Assembly (NCBI RefSeq): GCF_003574355.1
Contig: NZ_QWLB01000007.1
Location: forward strand, 1-64,000
Reading direction: 5' to 3'
Origin: Meiothermus granaticius NBRC 107808
Lineage (GTDB): Bacteria > Deinococcota > Deinococci > Deinococcales > Thermaceae
DNA length: 64,000 nucleotides
Below are positions 19,922 to 28,394 of the stretch, piece by piece. Positions within the stretch are counted from its first letter, which is position 1, and each line of letters opens with the position of its first letter. The translations under genes and the position numbers were made by a program. The notes under the pieces were generated by a model. The model was given only the letters and a program-made list of their open reading frames with translations. It made no database searches and had not been told where the DNA came from.

Positions 19922-21346
19922 CTACCACCGCACCTCATAGAACCCCCGGCCAATCAGGGTGTTGCCCTCCACGGTCGAGTAGGAAAGCCCTGAACCAAAG
20001 CGCTGGGCCAGGCGACCCATGAAGTTGCTCAGGCTCTTGGCTAGGTCTCTGGAGAACTTGGCATCGGCCTGATTGCCGATGGTTTGGGGCAGCATCTCGC
20101 CAATTTGGGCCGCGCTCATGCTCAGGGCTGCCCCACCATCGTTGAAGCTATAGCCCACCGCGTTGGCCGGGATGCGTACCCGGAACTTCTGATAGTTGGG
20201 GTCGGTTTTCCAGGTAGGGCCGTTGGCGGCAGCGAGTGCGCTGGTGCTGGTAGCGATAACCATGCGAGTGGCTTCCACCTTGTAGTAGAGCTTGCCGATG
20301 GATCCAAGCTGCACTGCCTTGAACTCTCCTTGCGGGGGCAGCACCTTAAACCCACCCTGACCTTGGGGGGTGGCGAAGGCCGCCAGGTTTTGCAGCAGCC
20401 CCAGCAGGTTGGCTTCTGCAGTGGCCGGGTCTTTGACCTCGAGGTACACCAGAAGGTGCCCGAGCACGTCTGAACTGCGCCCATCCGGCGCCGGGGGTGG
20501 TCCCTGCACATTGACGGTAGCGTAGCGGCTGCCAAACGCGGAAAGGTCTAGGTTGACTTTAGCCCCCAACTCCTGGGCGATAGCACTGAGGTAACGGGAT
20601 AGCTTGGCCAGGTCAAGGATTCCGGTGGAGACCGATAGCCCCTGGGGTAGCTCACCCGCGTCGTAGGGCTGCCCTTGCGGTAGAAAAAAGCTGGCAAAGG
20701 CGGCATCGGGGGCGGGGTTGACCTCGAGGCGGGTTTCTGAGGTGTATCCCCCTTCGGTCAGCTTGAGGGCAAAGCTGAAACGCCGAATCACCCGGGCGGC
20801 CCCATTGGTGCGGGGAGGAAGCTGCAAGGACTGGATCAGGTTTTGGGGGGGAGCGCCCCAGATCAGGAAGTCTCCGGAGATCGGAGCCTGTAGACCGCGC
20901 TTATTCTGCAGAAACAACCGAGCAATTCTGGGGGTGGCGATGAACACTAAGTCCCGGCTAAACCCGGTTAGCGCGTCCTTGTCCCCTCCCACCATCCAGC
21001 CCGCTTGGGGCTTGAGGCCTTTGGTATTCTTGCGGATGAGATTCATGGCCGCGGCGTTGGGCCGGGCGATCAGAAAGAAGCCATCAGGGTATAGGGCCAC
21101 CGCGGCTCCGCCCGCAAAGGTTCCTACCAGGTCAGCATCGCTCCCTGCCTCCTTGCGTACCTCTCCCTTTAGCAGGGCTTCCATCCCGCTTTCCTTCCAG
21201 TCGGCGGCGATGCCCTTGAGGTAGCGGCTGTTGCTCAAATTGCCCAAGGAAACCCCTGCCACCGCGCCCGGTGGGGCCAGCGAGAGCAGGGATTGGGCCA
21301 GGCTCGAGCCAAGGAGCAGGATCAGCAGGGCTAGGAATCGGAGCAT
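19922..21346 (-). CDS. Exported DUF3352-like protein
   Basis: A 474-residue protein with a signal peptide (hydrophobic LLALLILLLGSSLAQ-like start, cleavage after LAQ) and a long mature region without membrane segments. The sequence starts LLSLAPPGAVAGVSLGN and has repeated hydrophobic/Gly segments such as FAGGAAVALYPDGFFLIARP, which recall DUF3352 proteins (periplasmic, function unknown). The start ATG at 21346 lies 6 nt after TACCAT (21358-21353). The gene stands alone between icd and a lipoprotein gene on the same strand. Confidence 0.6.
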   Translation of the reverse strand: MLRFLALLILLLGSSLAQSLLSLAPPGAVAGVSLGNLSNSRYLKGIAADWKESGMEALLKGEVRKEAGSDADLVGTFAGGAAVALYPDGFFLIARPNAAAMNLIRKNTKGLKPQAGWMVGGDKDALTGFSRDLVFIATPRIARLFLQNKRGLQAPISGDFLIWGAPPQNLIQSLQLPPRTNGAARVIRRFSFALKLTEGGYTSETRLEVNPAPDAAFASFFLPQGQPYDAGELPQGLSVSTGILDLAKLSRYLSAIAQELGAKVNLDLSAFGSRYATVNVQGPPPAPDGRSSDVLGHLLVYLEVKDPATAEANLLGLLQNLAAFATPQGQGGFKVLPPQGEFKAVQLGSIGKLYYKVEATRMVIATSTSALAAANGPTWKTDPNYQKFRVRIPANAVGYSFNDGGAALSMSAAQIGEMLPQTIGNQADAKFSRDLAKSLSNFMGRLAQRFGSGLSYSTVEGNTLIGRGFYEVRW

Positions 21347-21423
21347 AGGCCCATGGTACTGGGTTGTGTCAGGGCAAAGGGGCAAATCTGAACCTGGCCG
21401 GGCCACCCCCCGCAGGGCCCAGC

Positions 21424-22296
21424 TTAGAAGCTGCCGGAACCGCTGGCGTTATATGTAAAGGTTCCGCTGTTGCAGCCGGTGTAGGTGAGCTCGAGGAAAT
21501 TCCCCAGCCCATCGTCGAAGCGGATCTTGCCAGCGATGGGGCCAGCGGTGCAGCTCGAGTTGAACTTGAGGTCGCTCACGGTTTCGTTGAGGACAAACTC
21601 GCCCAAGGCCAATGTGCCCCGCAAGTTGAGGGTTCCTGCATCAAAGCGGTCGAGGTTGCCGTCGTTTTCGGGAATGTACGAGCCGGTGAACCGCAGGGAG
21701 CCGTTCCAGGTTTTGTCCGCCACCCCGTTGTTGAAATGGGTCAAGGCCACGCTGAACTGGTAGTCCACGCTGGCGCTTGCCGAGGTGACCCCGACCGTTA
21801 CCTCCCAGTTATCCACCATGCGAAAAAGCTGAGGGCCTTTGTTCCCTCCGCCTTTATTGGCGTAGAAATCGAAGCGGAGATCGGTGGCCTTGGAGGTAAA
21901 GCCGCTCTGGGGGTCGTTGTCGTTGGCATCGTTGATGCTCACGTTACCGTTGGTCACCTGAATGAACAGCAGCTTATCCTCGGTGCAGTCCTGGAAGCTG
22001 GCCTTGAAATTGACCGGGATACCGTCCTGGTCCTTATCGCTATTGGCTGGAGCGCTTACACTACAGGTGCCACCCAGATAGCTCTGCTTTAGGGTTTGGC
22101 CCACCGCGCCCTTCCCGCCTCCGCGTAACCCGCTCACCAGTGCGCTGCCCAGATACGGGGCCACCGTCTTGAGGTCGTTGGCCTGAGCTTGCGTGAGGGG
22201 CTGGCTACCTACCGAGGGCGTGCTGCCGCAGCCCGATAGCACCAACAGGAGCAGGGCTGAACTCCAGCTCCAGACTGCGAGGTTTTGTGACCGCAT
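21424..22296 (-). CDS. Predicted lipoprotein, unknown function
   Basis: A 290-residue protein with a type II signal peptide: hydrophobic stretch ending in LVLSGCGS, so Cys20 should be lipidated. The mature part is beta-rich and contains an acidic DKDQDGIPVNF segment resembling a calcium-binding loop, plus pairs of Cys (SCTAG, YTGCNSG) that may form disulfides. The start at 22296 has GGAGGTGGGT upstream; longer in-frame starts are not supported. No homologue family is recognised. Surface or periplasmic location is inferred from the lipobox. Confidence 0.65.
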   Translation of the reverse strand: MRSQNLAVWSWSSALLLLVLSGCGSTPSVGSQPLTQAQANDLKTVAPYLGSALVSGLRGGGKGAVGQTLKQSYLGGTCSVSAPANSDKDQDGIPVNFKASFQDCTEDKLLFIQVTNGNVSINDANDNDPQSGFTSKATDLRFDFYANKGGGNKGPQLFRMVDNWEVTVGVTSASASVDYQFSVALTHFNNGVADKTWNGSLRFTGSYIPENDGNLDRFDAGTLNLRGTLALGEFVLNETVSDLKFNSSCTAGPIAGKIRFDDGLGNFLELTYTGCNSGTFTYNASGSGSF

Positions 22297-22429
22297 ATAC
22301 CCACCTCCCCACTTAGGGAGGATAGCCGGTCTTTTCCGGGGGGCACAACCTCGAGCCCCCTTAGGTAAACGTTTCGTGAAGAAGAAAATGAGTATCCACA
22401 GGATGCCGAGAAGCCCATAGAATAACCCG

Positions 22430-23509
22430 GTGCGTCTTCGATTTACGCTTGGCAGCGGGCTGGCCCTTCTGGTCAGTGGAATTATCGGGGCTGCACCGGG
22501 AGGCGCGATCCCGCAATGGGGCACAGAGTTTGGGGTTAGCCGTGAAATTGCCGGGTACTTCAACCTGCTCTTTGTGGGGGGGTTGCTGGGAACCTTTCTG
22601 GGGAGCCGGATGCGCCACCGCCACCCCTGGTTGTCGCTGGCCTTGATTGCCGAGGGGGCGGGGCTTTTGTTGGTAGCGCTTACACCCCAATTCAAGGGCA
22701 TTTTGGCGGCTGCCCCCTTCCTGGGATTGGGGCTGATGGTCTGTAATTTTCACAGCAATACCTTGCCCGCTGAGCTATACCCGGAAGGGCGCCTTACCGT
22801 GCTCAATCGCATCAACGCCATGTTTGGGGTGGGATCTGTGTTGGCTCCGTTGCTGGTGACGCTGCTGCCCTGGCGGGTTGGGTATGCGTTGTTCGCTCTG
22901 CTGGCCCTCATCACCGCTGGGTTGCTGTGGCAGGCCCCCCCGCCGCAGCTCGAGACCCACTCCAACCGGCCTCAGGCGCACCCCACCCTGCTCCCGCTGA
23001 TCCTCCTGACCTTGGTGGCCTATGTGGCGCTCGAGGTGGTCCTGGCTACTTTCTCCGGAATCTACCTGCGCCACCTGGGGTATGACCCCCGCCTGGTGGG
23101 GATTTTGCTTTCGTTGCACTGGATTGCCTTCTCGCTGGGCCGGGTAACCCTTTCTGGGTTTATTGCCCAGCGAACCCTAAGCCGTTTGGGTGTTCTGCTG
23201 GCCCTTACGCTTGGGGTTATAGGGGTTTATTTTGTGCCTGGGCTGGCCTTTTTGTTTCCGCTGGCTGGATTCTTGATCAGCCCGACTTTTCCCACCCTCT
23301 ATGGCTTTACCCACCAGCGGGTGGGGTATTTTGCGCTGGCCTATGTGTTCTATTTCTCTTCGGTGGGGGCCAACCTGATTCCGGCGGCTTTTGCCCTGCT
23401 CCCGGTCTCGGCGATTCCCCTGGGTATCCTGGGGATTATGCTGCTCCTGATCCTCTTGATCCAGCTCTTGCGGAGGCAAAGTGAAGCCACTCAGCGCCCT
23501 GCTCTTTGA
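22430..23509 (+). CDS. MFS transporter
   Basis: A 359-residue, about 11-12-helix carrier. The first loop reads GTFLGSRMRHRHP and the middle LGRVTLSGFIAQR, degenerate but recognisable MFS loop motifs; the closest look is to FucP/permease-like MFS. The GTG start lies 6 nt after TAGAAT (22418-22423), so a leaderless transcript is expected. The 3' end overlaps the following HAD phosphatase gene by 29 bases, indicating co-transcription and perhaps a link between uptake and dephosphorylation of a sugar. Confidence 0.8.
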   Translation: MRLRFTLGSGLALLVSGIIGAAPGGAIPQWGTEFGVSREIAGYFNLLFVGGLLGTFLGSRMRHRHPWLSLALIAEGAGLLLVALTPQFKGILAAAPFLGLGLMVCNFHSNTLPAELYPEGRLTVLNRINAMFGVGSVLAPLLVTLLPWRVGYALFALLALITAGLLWQAPPPQLETHSNRPQAHPTLLPLILLTLVAYVALEVVLATFSGIYLRHLGYDPRLVGILLSLHWIAFSLGRVTLSGFIAQRTLSRLGVLLALTLGVIGVYFVPGLAFLFPLAGFLISPTFPTLYGFTHQRVGYFALAYVFYFSSVGANLIPAAFALLPVSAIPLGILGIMLLLILLIQLLRRQSEATQRPAL

Positions 23510-24137
23510 TCTTGATGGCACCCTGGTAGATACCGACCGCCTGCATGAGCAGGCCTGGCTCGAGGCCCTGGCCTCTTACGGCATCCGGGCCGATCACGCC
23601 TACTACCAAACCCATGTGAGCGGGAGGCTCAATCCCGATATCGTAGCCGACGTCCTGCCCCAGCTTTCTGGGGCCGAAGCGGCCGCTTTTTTGCAAGGCA
23701 AGGAGGAGCGCTTTCGCCAACTGGCCCAGGGGTTGCTCCCGACCAAAGGCCTGGCCCGCCTTTGGGATTGGGCACAAGCCAAAGGGCTGCGGCTGGGTTT
23801 GGTCACCAACGCCCCCCAAGCCAACGTAGAACACCTCATCGCAATGCTGGGTCTCGAGTTTGCCGTGAGGGTGGTTGCCGAGGAGCTTGGGGCCGGCAAG
23901 CCTGACCCACTGCCCTACCGCACAGCGCTACAGGCGCTGGGGGTGGCTCCAGAAGCCGCGCTTGCCTTTGAGGACTCCCCCTCGGGGGTGCGCTCGGCGG
24001 TAGGGGCGGGCATTCGCACTGTTGCCCTTCGCACCGGGCACGCCCTCGAGGGGTTAGAAGCGGCTGGGGCGACGCTGGTCGTTGCTGATTTCGAGGATCC
24101 CAAACTGTGGGATTGGCTGGAGGATCTGGAGCGGTAG
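23481..24137 (+). CDS. HAD family hydrolase (beta-phosphoglucomutase/phosphatase-like)
   Basis: A 218-residue HAD protein with motif I FDLDGTLVDTD, motif II LVTNAP, the Lys of motif III in GAGKPDP and motif IV FEDSPSGV. The alpha-helical cap between motifs I and II (subfamily I) fits phosphatases or phosphomutases of sugar phosphates. GTG at 23481 has GGAGG 7 nt upstream and lies inside the end of the MFS gene. The substrate is not predictable. Confidence 0.85.
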   Translation: MKPLSALLFDLDGTLVDTDRLHEQAWLEALASYGIRADHAYYQTHVSGRLNPDIVADVLPQLSGAEAAAFLQGKEERFRQLAQGLLPTKGLARLWDWAQAKGLRLGLVTNAPQANVEHLIAMLGLEFAVRVVAEELGAGKPDPLPYRTALQALGVAPEAALAFEDSPSGVRSAVGAGIRTVALRTGHALEGLEAAGATLVVADFEDPKLWDWLEDLER

Positions 24138-24146
24138 CCAAGCCTG

Positions 24147-24177
24147 ATACCGGATTCAAGCGGACCGAATCCGGTAT
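24147..24177. repeat. 11-bp inverted repeat, possible bidirectional terminator
   Basis: ATACCGGATTC (24147-24157) and GAATCCGGTAT (24167-24177) are perfect inverted copies around a 9-nt spacer, located between the stop codons of two converging genes; the right arm touches the stop of the leftward gene. No T run follows, so factor-independent termination is not certain. Confidence 0.5.
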
Positions 24178-24683
24178 TACTGGGGGTTGGAGCCCCCCCC
24201 GCTGGCCTGCTGGTCTTGAAGCTTCGCCTCGATCAGGGCAACCCGTGCGGGGCGTTGAAGCTGAAGGTAGAACTCATGGAGATACTCCAGCGAGATCACC
24301 GGTACGCTGATCCCCAGGTATTCCTGGGTACGCCGCTGGAGCTTGAAATCTGGGGCTCGGTGCCAGCTTCCGTCCACGCTTTGATACTCGAGGTCCCCCA
24401 TCACCTCAACCACCACCCCTTCAATCCGATACTGGGCCAGATACGAGCGCATTAACCGCACCCCCAGGTGCAGGCCCGGCGGATAGACTTGATAGGCCTG
24501 CAGCAGCCGCGAGAGGGCATCGGCTCCGGAGCGATCGGTTTGAAGGTCAATGTCCTTAGGCACCACCGGCAGGCCGTAGAGGGCCAGGGCCAGACTTCCG
24601 CTGATCGCCCACTCCACCCCTTGGTCCAGGGTGTGCAGCAGTACCCTAAGGGCCGCGGTGATCTTATCCGGAAGGAGGATCAT
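24177..24683 (-). CDS. Nucleotidyltransferase-fold protein (MNT-like), 168 aa
   Basis: The N-terminal half has GSLALALYGLPVVPKDIDL, the G-S-x-A-L ... DxD pattern of pol-beta-type minimal nucleotidyltransferases, including the two metal-binding Asp. Proteins of this size occur as toxin-antitoxin partners, in AbiEii-like systems and as orphan enzymes. No HEPN-type or AbiEi-like partner gene is adjacent; instead the ATG overlaps the end of the enolase-superfamily gene by 4 bases. Function is therefore open. Confidence 0.65.
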   Translation of the reverse strand: MILLPDKITAALRVLLHTLDQGVEWAISGSLALALYGLPVVPKDIDLQTDRSGADALSRLLQAYQVYPPGLHLGVRLMRSYLAQYRIEGVVVEVMGDLEYQSVDGSWHRAPDFKLQRRTQEYLGISVPVISLEYLHEFYLQLQRPARVALIEAKLQDQQASGGGSNPQ

Positions 24684-25756
24684 AGGGCATATCGCTCAAA
24701 GGCTTCGGGCTGAAAATGGCATCCCTCGAGGTCCCCCCAATACAGCCAGCCCTCGCGCAGGGCGGGGAAGTTGCAGAAGCCCCCCTCGGCTTTGAGGTGG
24801 AAGGCCAGCTCGTTGGGCGCACTGACCCCCCCCTGGAAGGCCAGCAGCGCGGTTTGATAGGCGCCAAAGCTCGAGAGGGCCTGTGATCCCAGCATCACCC
24901 CTTTACCCGCCGCCCTGGCCCGCTCGAGCATCTGCAAACTGGCCGTGTAGCCGCTGCGGGCAGGTTTGATGTTGAGGATATCGAAGGTGTTGAGCTCGAG
25001 CTCGCGCTGCAGGTCGCGCAGGGTAAAGGCCGAATCGTCAGCGATGATGGGGAGGAGGCCCTTTGCCCGCAGGGCTTGCCGGGCCGAGACCTGCTCGATG
25101 GGCAGGGGCTCTTCCACATAGAGCAGCCCCGCTTCCGCCCAGGTTTTTAGGTATTCGGAGGCTTGGTCGGCCTTCAGGGTCTCGTTGGCATCAGCGTACA
25201 GCTCGATCTCGGGAAAGCTTTCGCGCAGGGTTTGTAGCCGCTGGAGGTCGCCCTTTAGATCGCGCCCTACCTTGACCTTGAGCACCCGTACCCCGGCCTG
25301 ATAGACCGCCTGGGCATCGGTCAGCATCTCGGCCTCATCAGCGATGCCCAGGATGTAGCTGACCCGCACCCGATGCTGCTGGGGCCGCAGCACTTGAGGG
25401 AGCTCCTGCCCCTCGCTGTGGGCCCAGGCTTCCCACAGGGCGATATCCAGCCCACCTTTGGTGGTGAGGTGGCCTGGAAAGCCGTTCAGCACCTGCTGAA
25501 CGGCCTCGGTATCCTCGGCTTCCAGACCCAGCAATTGCGGGGTCAGGTAGTCCAGCGCCGCCCGCACGGTACTCACCGTCTCGCCGTAGATGGTGGGGCG
25601 GGGGGGGATCTCAGCCCGACCGATCGAGCCATCGGAGAGCTCGACCTCGAGCAGCAGGTGTTCCAAAGCGGCCAGCTCGGAGGACTTGCCCCAGCGCAGC
25701 GCGGCTCGCAGCGGAAGGCGAAACGGACGGGGGGTGATGCGCTTAATGACAGCCAT
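24680..25756 (-). CDS. Enolase-superfamily enzyme (dipeptide epimerase / muconate cycloisomerase-like)
   Basis: A 358-residue two-domain protein. The catalytic KVKVG (Lys on strand 2), DANE, EEPLP, ADDSAF and NIKPAR motifs supply the Lys and the Asp-Glu-Asp metal ligands of the mandelate racemase/muconate lactonising subgroup. The family includes L-Ala-D/L-Glu epimerases, N-acylamino acid racemases and o-succinylbenzoate synthases; the sequence alone does not choose, and no menaquinone or peptide-recycling gene is adjacent. Start ATG at 25756; a candidate promoter lies at 25777-25806. It is coupled to the downstream nucleotidyltransferase gene. Confidence 0.8.
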   Translation of the reverse strand: MAVIKRITPRPFRLPLRAALRWGKSSELAALEHLLLEVELSDGSIGRAEIPPRPTIYGETVSTVRAALDYLTPQLLGLEAEDTEAVQQVLNGFPGHLTTKGGLDIALWEAWAHSEGQELPQVLRPQQHRVRVSYILGIADEAEMLTDAQAVYQAGVRVLKVKVGRDLKGDLQRLQTLRESFPEIELYADANETLKADQASEYLKTWAEAGLLYVEEPLPIEQVSARQALRAKGLLPIIADDSAFTLRDLQRELELNTFDILNIKPARSGYTASLQMLERARAAGKGVMLGSQALSSFGAYQTALLAFQGGVSAPNELAFHLKAEGGFCNFPALREGWLYWGDLEGCHFQPEAFERYAL

Positions 25757-25776
25757 AACTTGTGAATGCCGCAAGC

Positions 25777-25806
25777 CCTATAGGGAAGAGAACCTATGCC
25801 GTACAA
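25777..25806 (-). promoter_or_regulatory. Candidate promoter of the enolase-superfamily gene
   Basis: TTGTAC (25806-25801) and TATAGG (25782-25777) on the minus strand are separated by 18 nt; the -10 has a non-consensus last base. The box is about 20 nt upstream of the ATG. Confidence 0.35.
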
Positions 25807-25849
25807 ACCGAGCAGATTACAGAATAAACCCTCACCAGGTCTTGCCAGT

Positions 25850-26593
25850 CTACACCGCTTCCTGCCGGGCGATCTGCGCGACCAGCCCTCGGATGGCCTC
25901 GGCCTCTTGGTCCAGGCTGAGGGCTTCGGTATCGAGAAACAGCGCGCGCGGTGAGCCCTGTAGTGCCCTGCGAGCCCCTGCGGGGTCGTAGTTTTTGCGC
26001 TCCTCGGCCACAATCTTGAGCTTAGCGGTGAGCTCCGCAATGGGCACCTTCCAGCCCAAGGCTTCCTGAAGCTCGGCTTGGCTCAACACCCCCTGGGCCA
26101 GCTCGCGCAGGGTGGCCAGGTCGCTGTGCTCGAGCCGCACCCGGTCAAAGCGGTCGGCCCGCTCCAGAAGCCGGGCTAGCCGGGTCAGATCGCGGGCCTC
26201 GAGCACCACAAAATGGCTCTTGGGTAGGTGCTCCAAGGCGTAGCGCACCTCCTCCTCCCCCCGCAGCCCGTCGAAAAGCAGGGGCCAGTCAGGCTCGGTT
26301 CTAGCCTTGGTTAGGGCCTGGGCTACCCCGCCGGGATATTCCTGGCGGAAGCGGCGGGTCAGAGCAAAGCGCTCGGTTCGGTCCAGGCTTGCGTCGGATG
26401 GATGGCCAAACAGGGGGAGCACATAGCGATCCACCACCGCACGGCGATCGGGCAGTGCGGGGTAGGAAAGCGCGTTCAGTAGGCTGCTTTTGCCCACGCC
26501 GGTAAGGCCCACCAGCACCAGCAGAGGCAGCTCGGGGAGCGGTTGTGCGGTAGCTGGAGCGATCTCGCCGGGCAGGTAGAGCGGGTGGGACAT
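25850..26593 (-). CDS. P-loop NTPase, unknown role
   Basis: A 247-residue protein with Walker A GLTGVGKSS near residue 33 and, further on, LLFDGLRGEEEV and FVVLEARDLTRLARLLERADRFD, the latter like an ATPase or GTPase core strand. There is no clear NKxD motif, so a GTPase assignment is not supported. The start at 26593 is preceded by TAAGAT with 7 nt spacing; an upstream Met would cover the -10 box. It is divergent from the radical SAM gene. A kinase or ABC-related ATPase is possible. Confidence 0.6.
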   Translation of the reverse strand: MSHPLYLPGEIAPATAQPLPELPLLVLVGLTGVGKSSLLNALSYPALPDRRAVVDRYVLPLFGHPSDASLDRTERFALTRRFRQEYPGGVAQALTKARTEPDWPLLFDGLRGEEEVRYALEHLPKSHFVVLEARDLTRLARLLERADRFDRVRLEHSDLATLRELAQGVLSQAELQEALGWKVPIAELTAKLKIVAEERKNYDPAGARRALQGSPRALFLDTEALSLDQEAEAIRGLVAQIARQEAV

Positions 26594-26679
26594 GGGCCTC
26601 ATCTTATCCAACCGCGACGGATTAGAGCAGCGGCTGAGCCGGAGGGTTTATACGTTATAAACAGATAAATAAGCTGAAG

Positions 26680-26685
26680 TATGAT
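26680..26685 (+). promoter_or_regulatory. -10 box TATGAT of the radical SAM gene
   Basis: TATGAT lies 5 nt before the GTG at 26691 and 11 nt before the in-frame ATG at 26697. The region is AT-rich compared with its surroundings. The divergent gene's -10 (26601-26606) lies 74 nt away. Confidence 0.5.
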
Positions 26686-26690
26686 AAAAT

Positions 26691-27794
26691 GTGAAAATGG
26701 GCCCATCGGTAAAACTCCACAAGACCCTTGTGGGACGCGGAGCTGCTTCGAATCCGAGCCCTCGTTTTGAGCGTTTCCAGGCTAGCCTTGACCCGACCGA
26801 TGACTACTTCGAACCGCAGGACTTGAAAACCGAGACCCACTATTTTCACGACCGTACCCGCAGCCTAATCACCTACAACGATTCCCCGGATATTGGGTTC
26901 CGGGCTTCTGCGAACCCCTATCGAGGCTGTGAGCATGGCTGCGCCTATTGCTATGCCCGTCCCACCCACGAGTACCTGGGTTTCTCCGCGGGGCTGGACT
27001 TTGAGAGCCGCATTCTGGTCAAGCTCGAGGCCCCCGAGCTCCTGCGCAGGGAGCTTTCGGCCAAGGGCTGGCAGCCTCAGCCGGTAGCCTTCAGTGGGGT
27101 GACCGATATCTACCAGCCGGTAGAGCGGCGGCTCGAGCTAACCCGCCGCTGCTTGGAGGTGTTTCTCGAATTTCGCAACCCAGTTGCGCTCATTACCAAG
27201 AACTACCTGGTGACCCGCGATCTGGACTTGCTCAGAGAACTCGCCCAGTTCCAGGGCGTCGCCGTAACCCTTTCGCTGACCACCCTCGACGAGGAACTCC
27301 GGCGGGTCATGGAGCCCCGCACTTCCTCGCCCAAGCGCCGCCTCCAGGCCGTAGAGCTGCTGGCCAAGGCCGGGGTTCCGGTGGGGGTACTCAATGCGCC
27401 GATCATCCCTGGCCTCACCGACCGGGAAATCCCGGCCCTGGTACAGGCGGCAGCAGATGCCGGTGCGAGCTGGGTGGGGTACAACATCCTGCATCTGCCC
27501 TATGGGCTCAAAGATCTCTTTGTGGACTGGCTGCAGCGCCACTTCCCTGACCGAGCCAACAAGGTCTTGGGGCGCATCCGAGACGTGCGGGGAGGCCAGC
27601 TCAACGATCCCCGATTTGGCTACCGCATGGTGGGGGAGGGCCCCTACGCGGAGCAGATTCGTGCCCTGCACCGGTCGGCCTGCCGCAGAGCCGGGCTGCC
27701 CAGGGCCAGACCCCAGCTCAGCACCGAGCATTTCCGGGTGCCTGGGCAAGCCGTTCAGCCAGGGCTTTTTGATCCAGACCCCAGGGTACGATAG
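26691..27794 (+). CDS. Radical SAM protein (PA0069/SplB-related)
   Basis: A 367-residue protein (361 if the ATG at 26697 is used). The [4Fe-4S]-binding motif CEHGCAYCYA fits CxxxCxxC, and the surrounding SANPYRGCEHGC sequence is the hallmark of the PA0069-type radical SAM family, annotated as related to spore photoproduct lyase. VTDIYQPVERRLELTR and LITKN further support this. The family has no established reaction. The gene is followed after 5 nt by pyrE, but pyrE has its own -10 box. Confidence 0.82.
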   Translation: MKMGPSVKLHKTLVGRGAASNPSPRFERFQASLDPTDDYFEPQDLKTETHYFHDRTRSLITYNDSPDIGFRASANPYRGCEHGCAYCYARPTHEYLGFSAGLDFESRILVKLEAPELLRRELSAKGWQPQPVAFSGVTDIYQPVERRLELTRRCLEVFLEFRNPVALITKNYLVTRDLDLLRELAQFQGVAVTLSLTTLDEELRRVMEPRTSSPKRRLQAVELLAKAGVPVGVLNAPIIPGLTDREIPALVQAAADAGASWVGYNILHLPYGLKDLFVDWLQRHFPDRANKVLGRIRDVRGGQLNDPRFGYRMVGEGPYAEQIRALHRSACRRAGLPRARPQLSTEHFRVPGQAVQPGLFDPDPRVR

Positions 27795-27799
27795 GCGGC

Positions 27800-28348
27800 G
27801 TGGATGTCTTGAAGCTCTACCGTGAGACCGGGGCCTACCTCGAGGGCCACTTTCTGCTGCGTTCAGGGCTGCATAGCCCCAAGTTCTTACAGTCCACCAC
27901 GCTGATGCAGCACCCCATCTACGCTGAAGCCATCGGGGAGGCTTTGGGGGAACTTTTCGATGACCTGGACCTCGATTTCGTGATCGGCCCGGCTATGGGT
28001 GGGGTGGTGCTGGCTTTTGTGACCGCTAAGGCCCTAGGGGTGCGGGCCCTGTTCGCCGAGAAAGAGGGGGAGGGCCAGATGGGGATACGAGAAGGGCTCA
28101 CGCTCCACCCCGGTGAGCGGTTTTTAGCGGTCGAGGATGTGGTGACAACGGGCGGATCGGTGCAAAGGGCTATCCGAGCGGCCGAAGCGAAAGGGGCCAG
28201 ATGTGTGGCGGTGGGGGCCATCATTGACCGCAGCCAAGGGGTTGATTTCGGGGTGCCCTTTAAGGTCCTCACGCGCCTCGAGTTTCCCACCTATGCCCCT
28301 GAGGACTGCCCTTTGTGCTCCCAGGGGGTGCCCTTACAGGAGGTGTGA
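27800..28348 (+). CDS. pyrE: Orotate phosphoribosyltransferase
   Basis: A 182-residue enzyme of pyrimidine synthesis that joins orotate and PRPP to give OMP. The PRPP-binding motif reads FLAVEDVVTTGGSV and the flexible loop AEKEGEGQM; the N-terminal LRSGLHSPKFLQS is typical of OPRT. GTG at 27800 lies 7 nt after TACGAT (27787-27792), so it is probably leaderless even though the previous gene ends only 5 nt upstream. Other pyr genes are not in the window. Confidence 0.9.
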   Translation: MDVLKLYRETGAYLEGHFLLRSGLHSPKFLQSTTLMQHPIYAEAIGEALGELFDDLDLDFVIGPAMGGVVLAFVTAKALGVRALFAEKEGEGQMGIREGLTLHPGERFLAVEDVVTTGGSVQRAIRAAEAKGARCVAVGAIIDRSQGVDFGVPFKVLTRLEFPTYAPEDCPLCSQGVPLQEV

Positions 28349-28394
28349 GCCAAGAGGATGCCCAGAGGTGGGGTTTTCGCGTAGGCTGTTGGGT

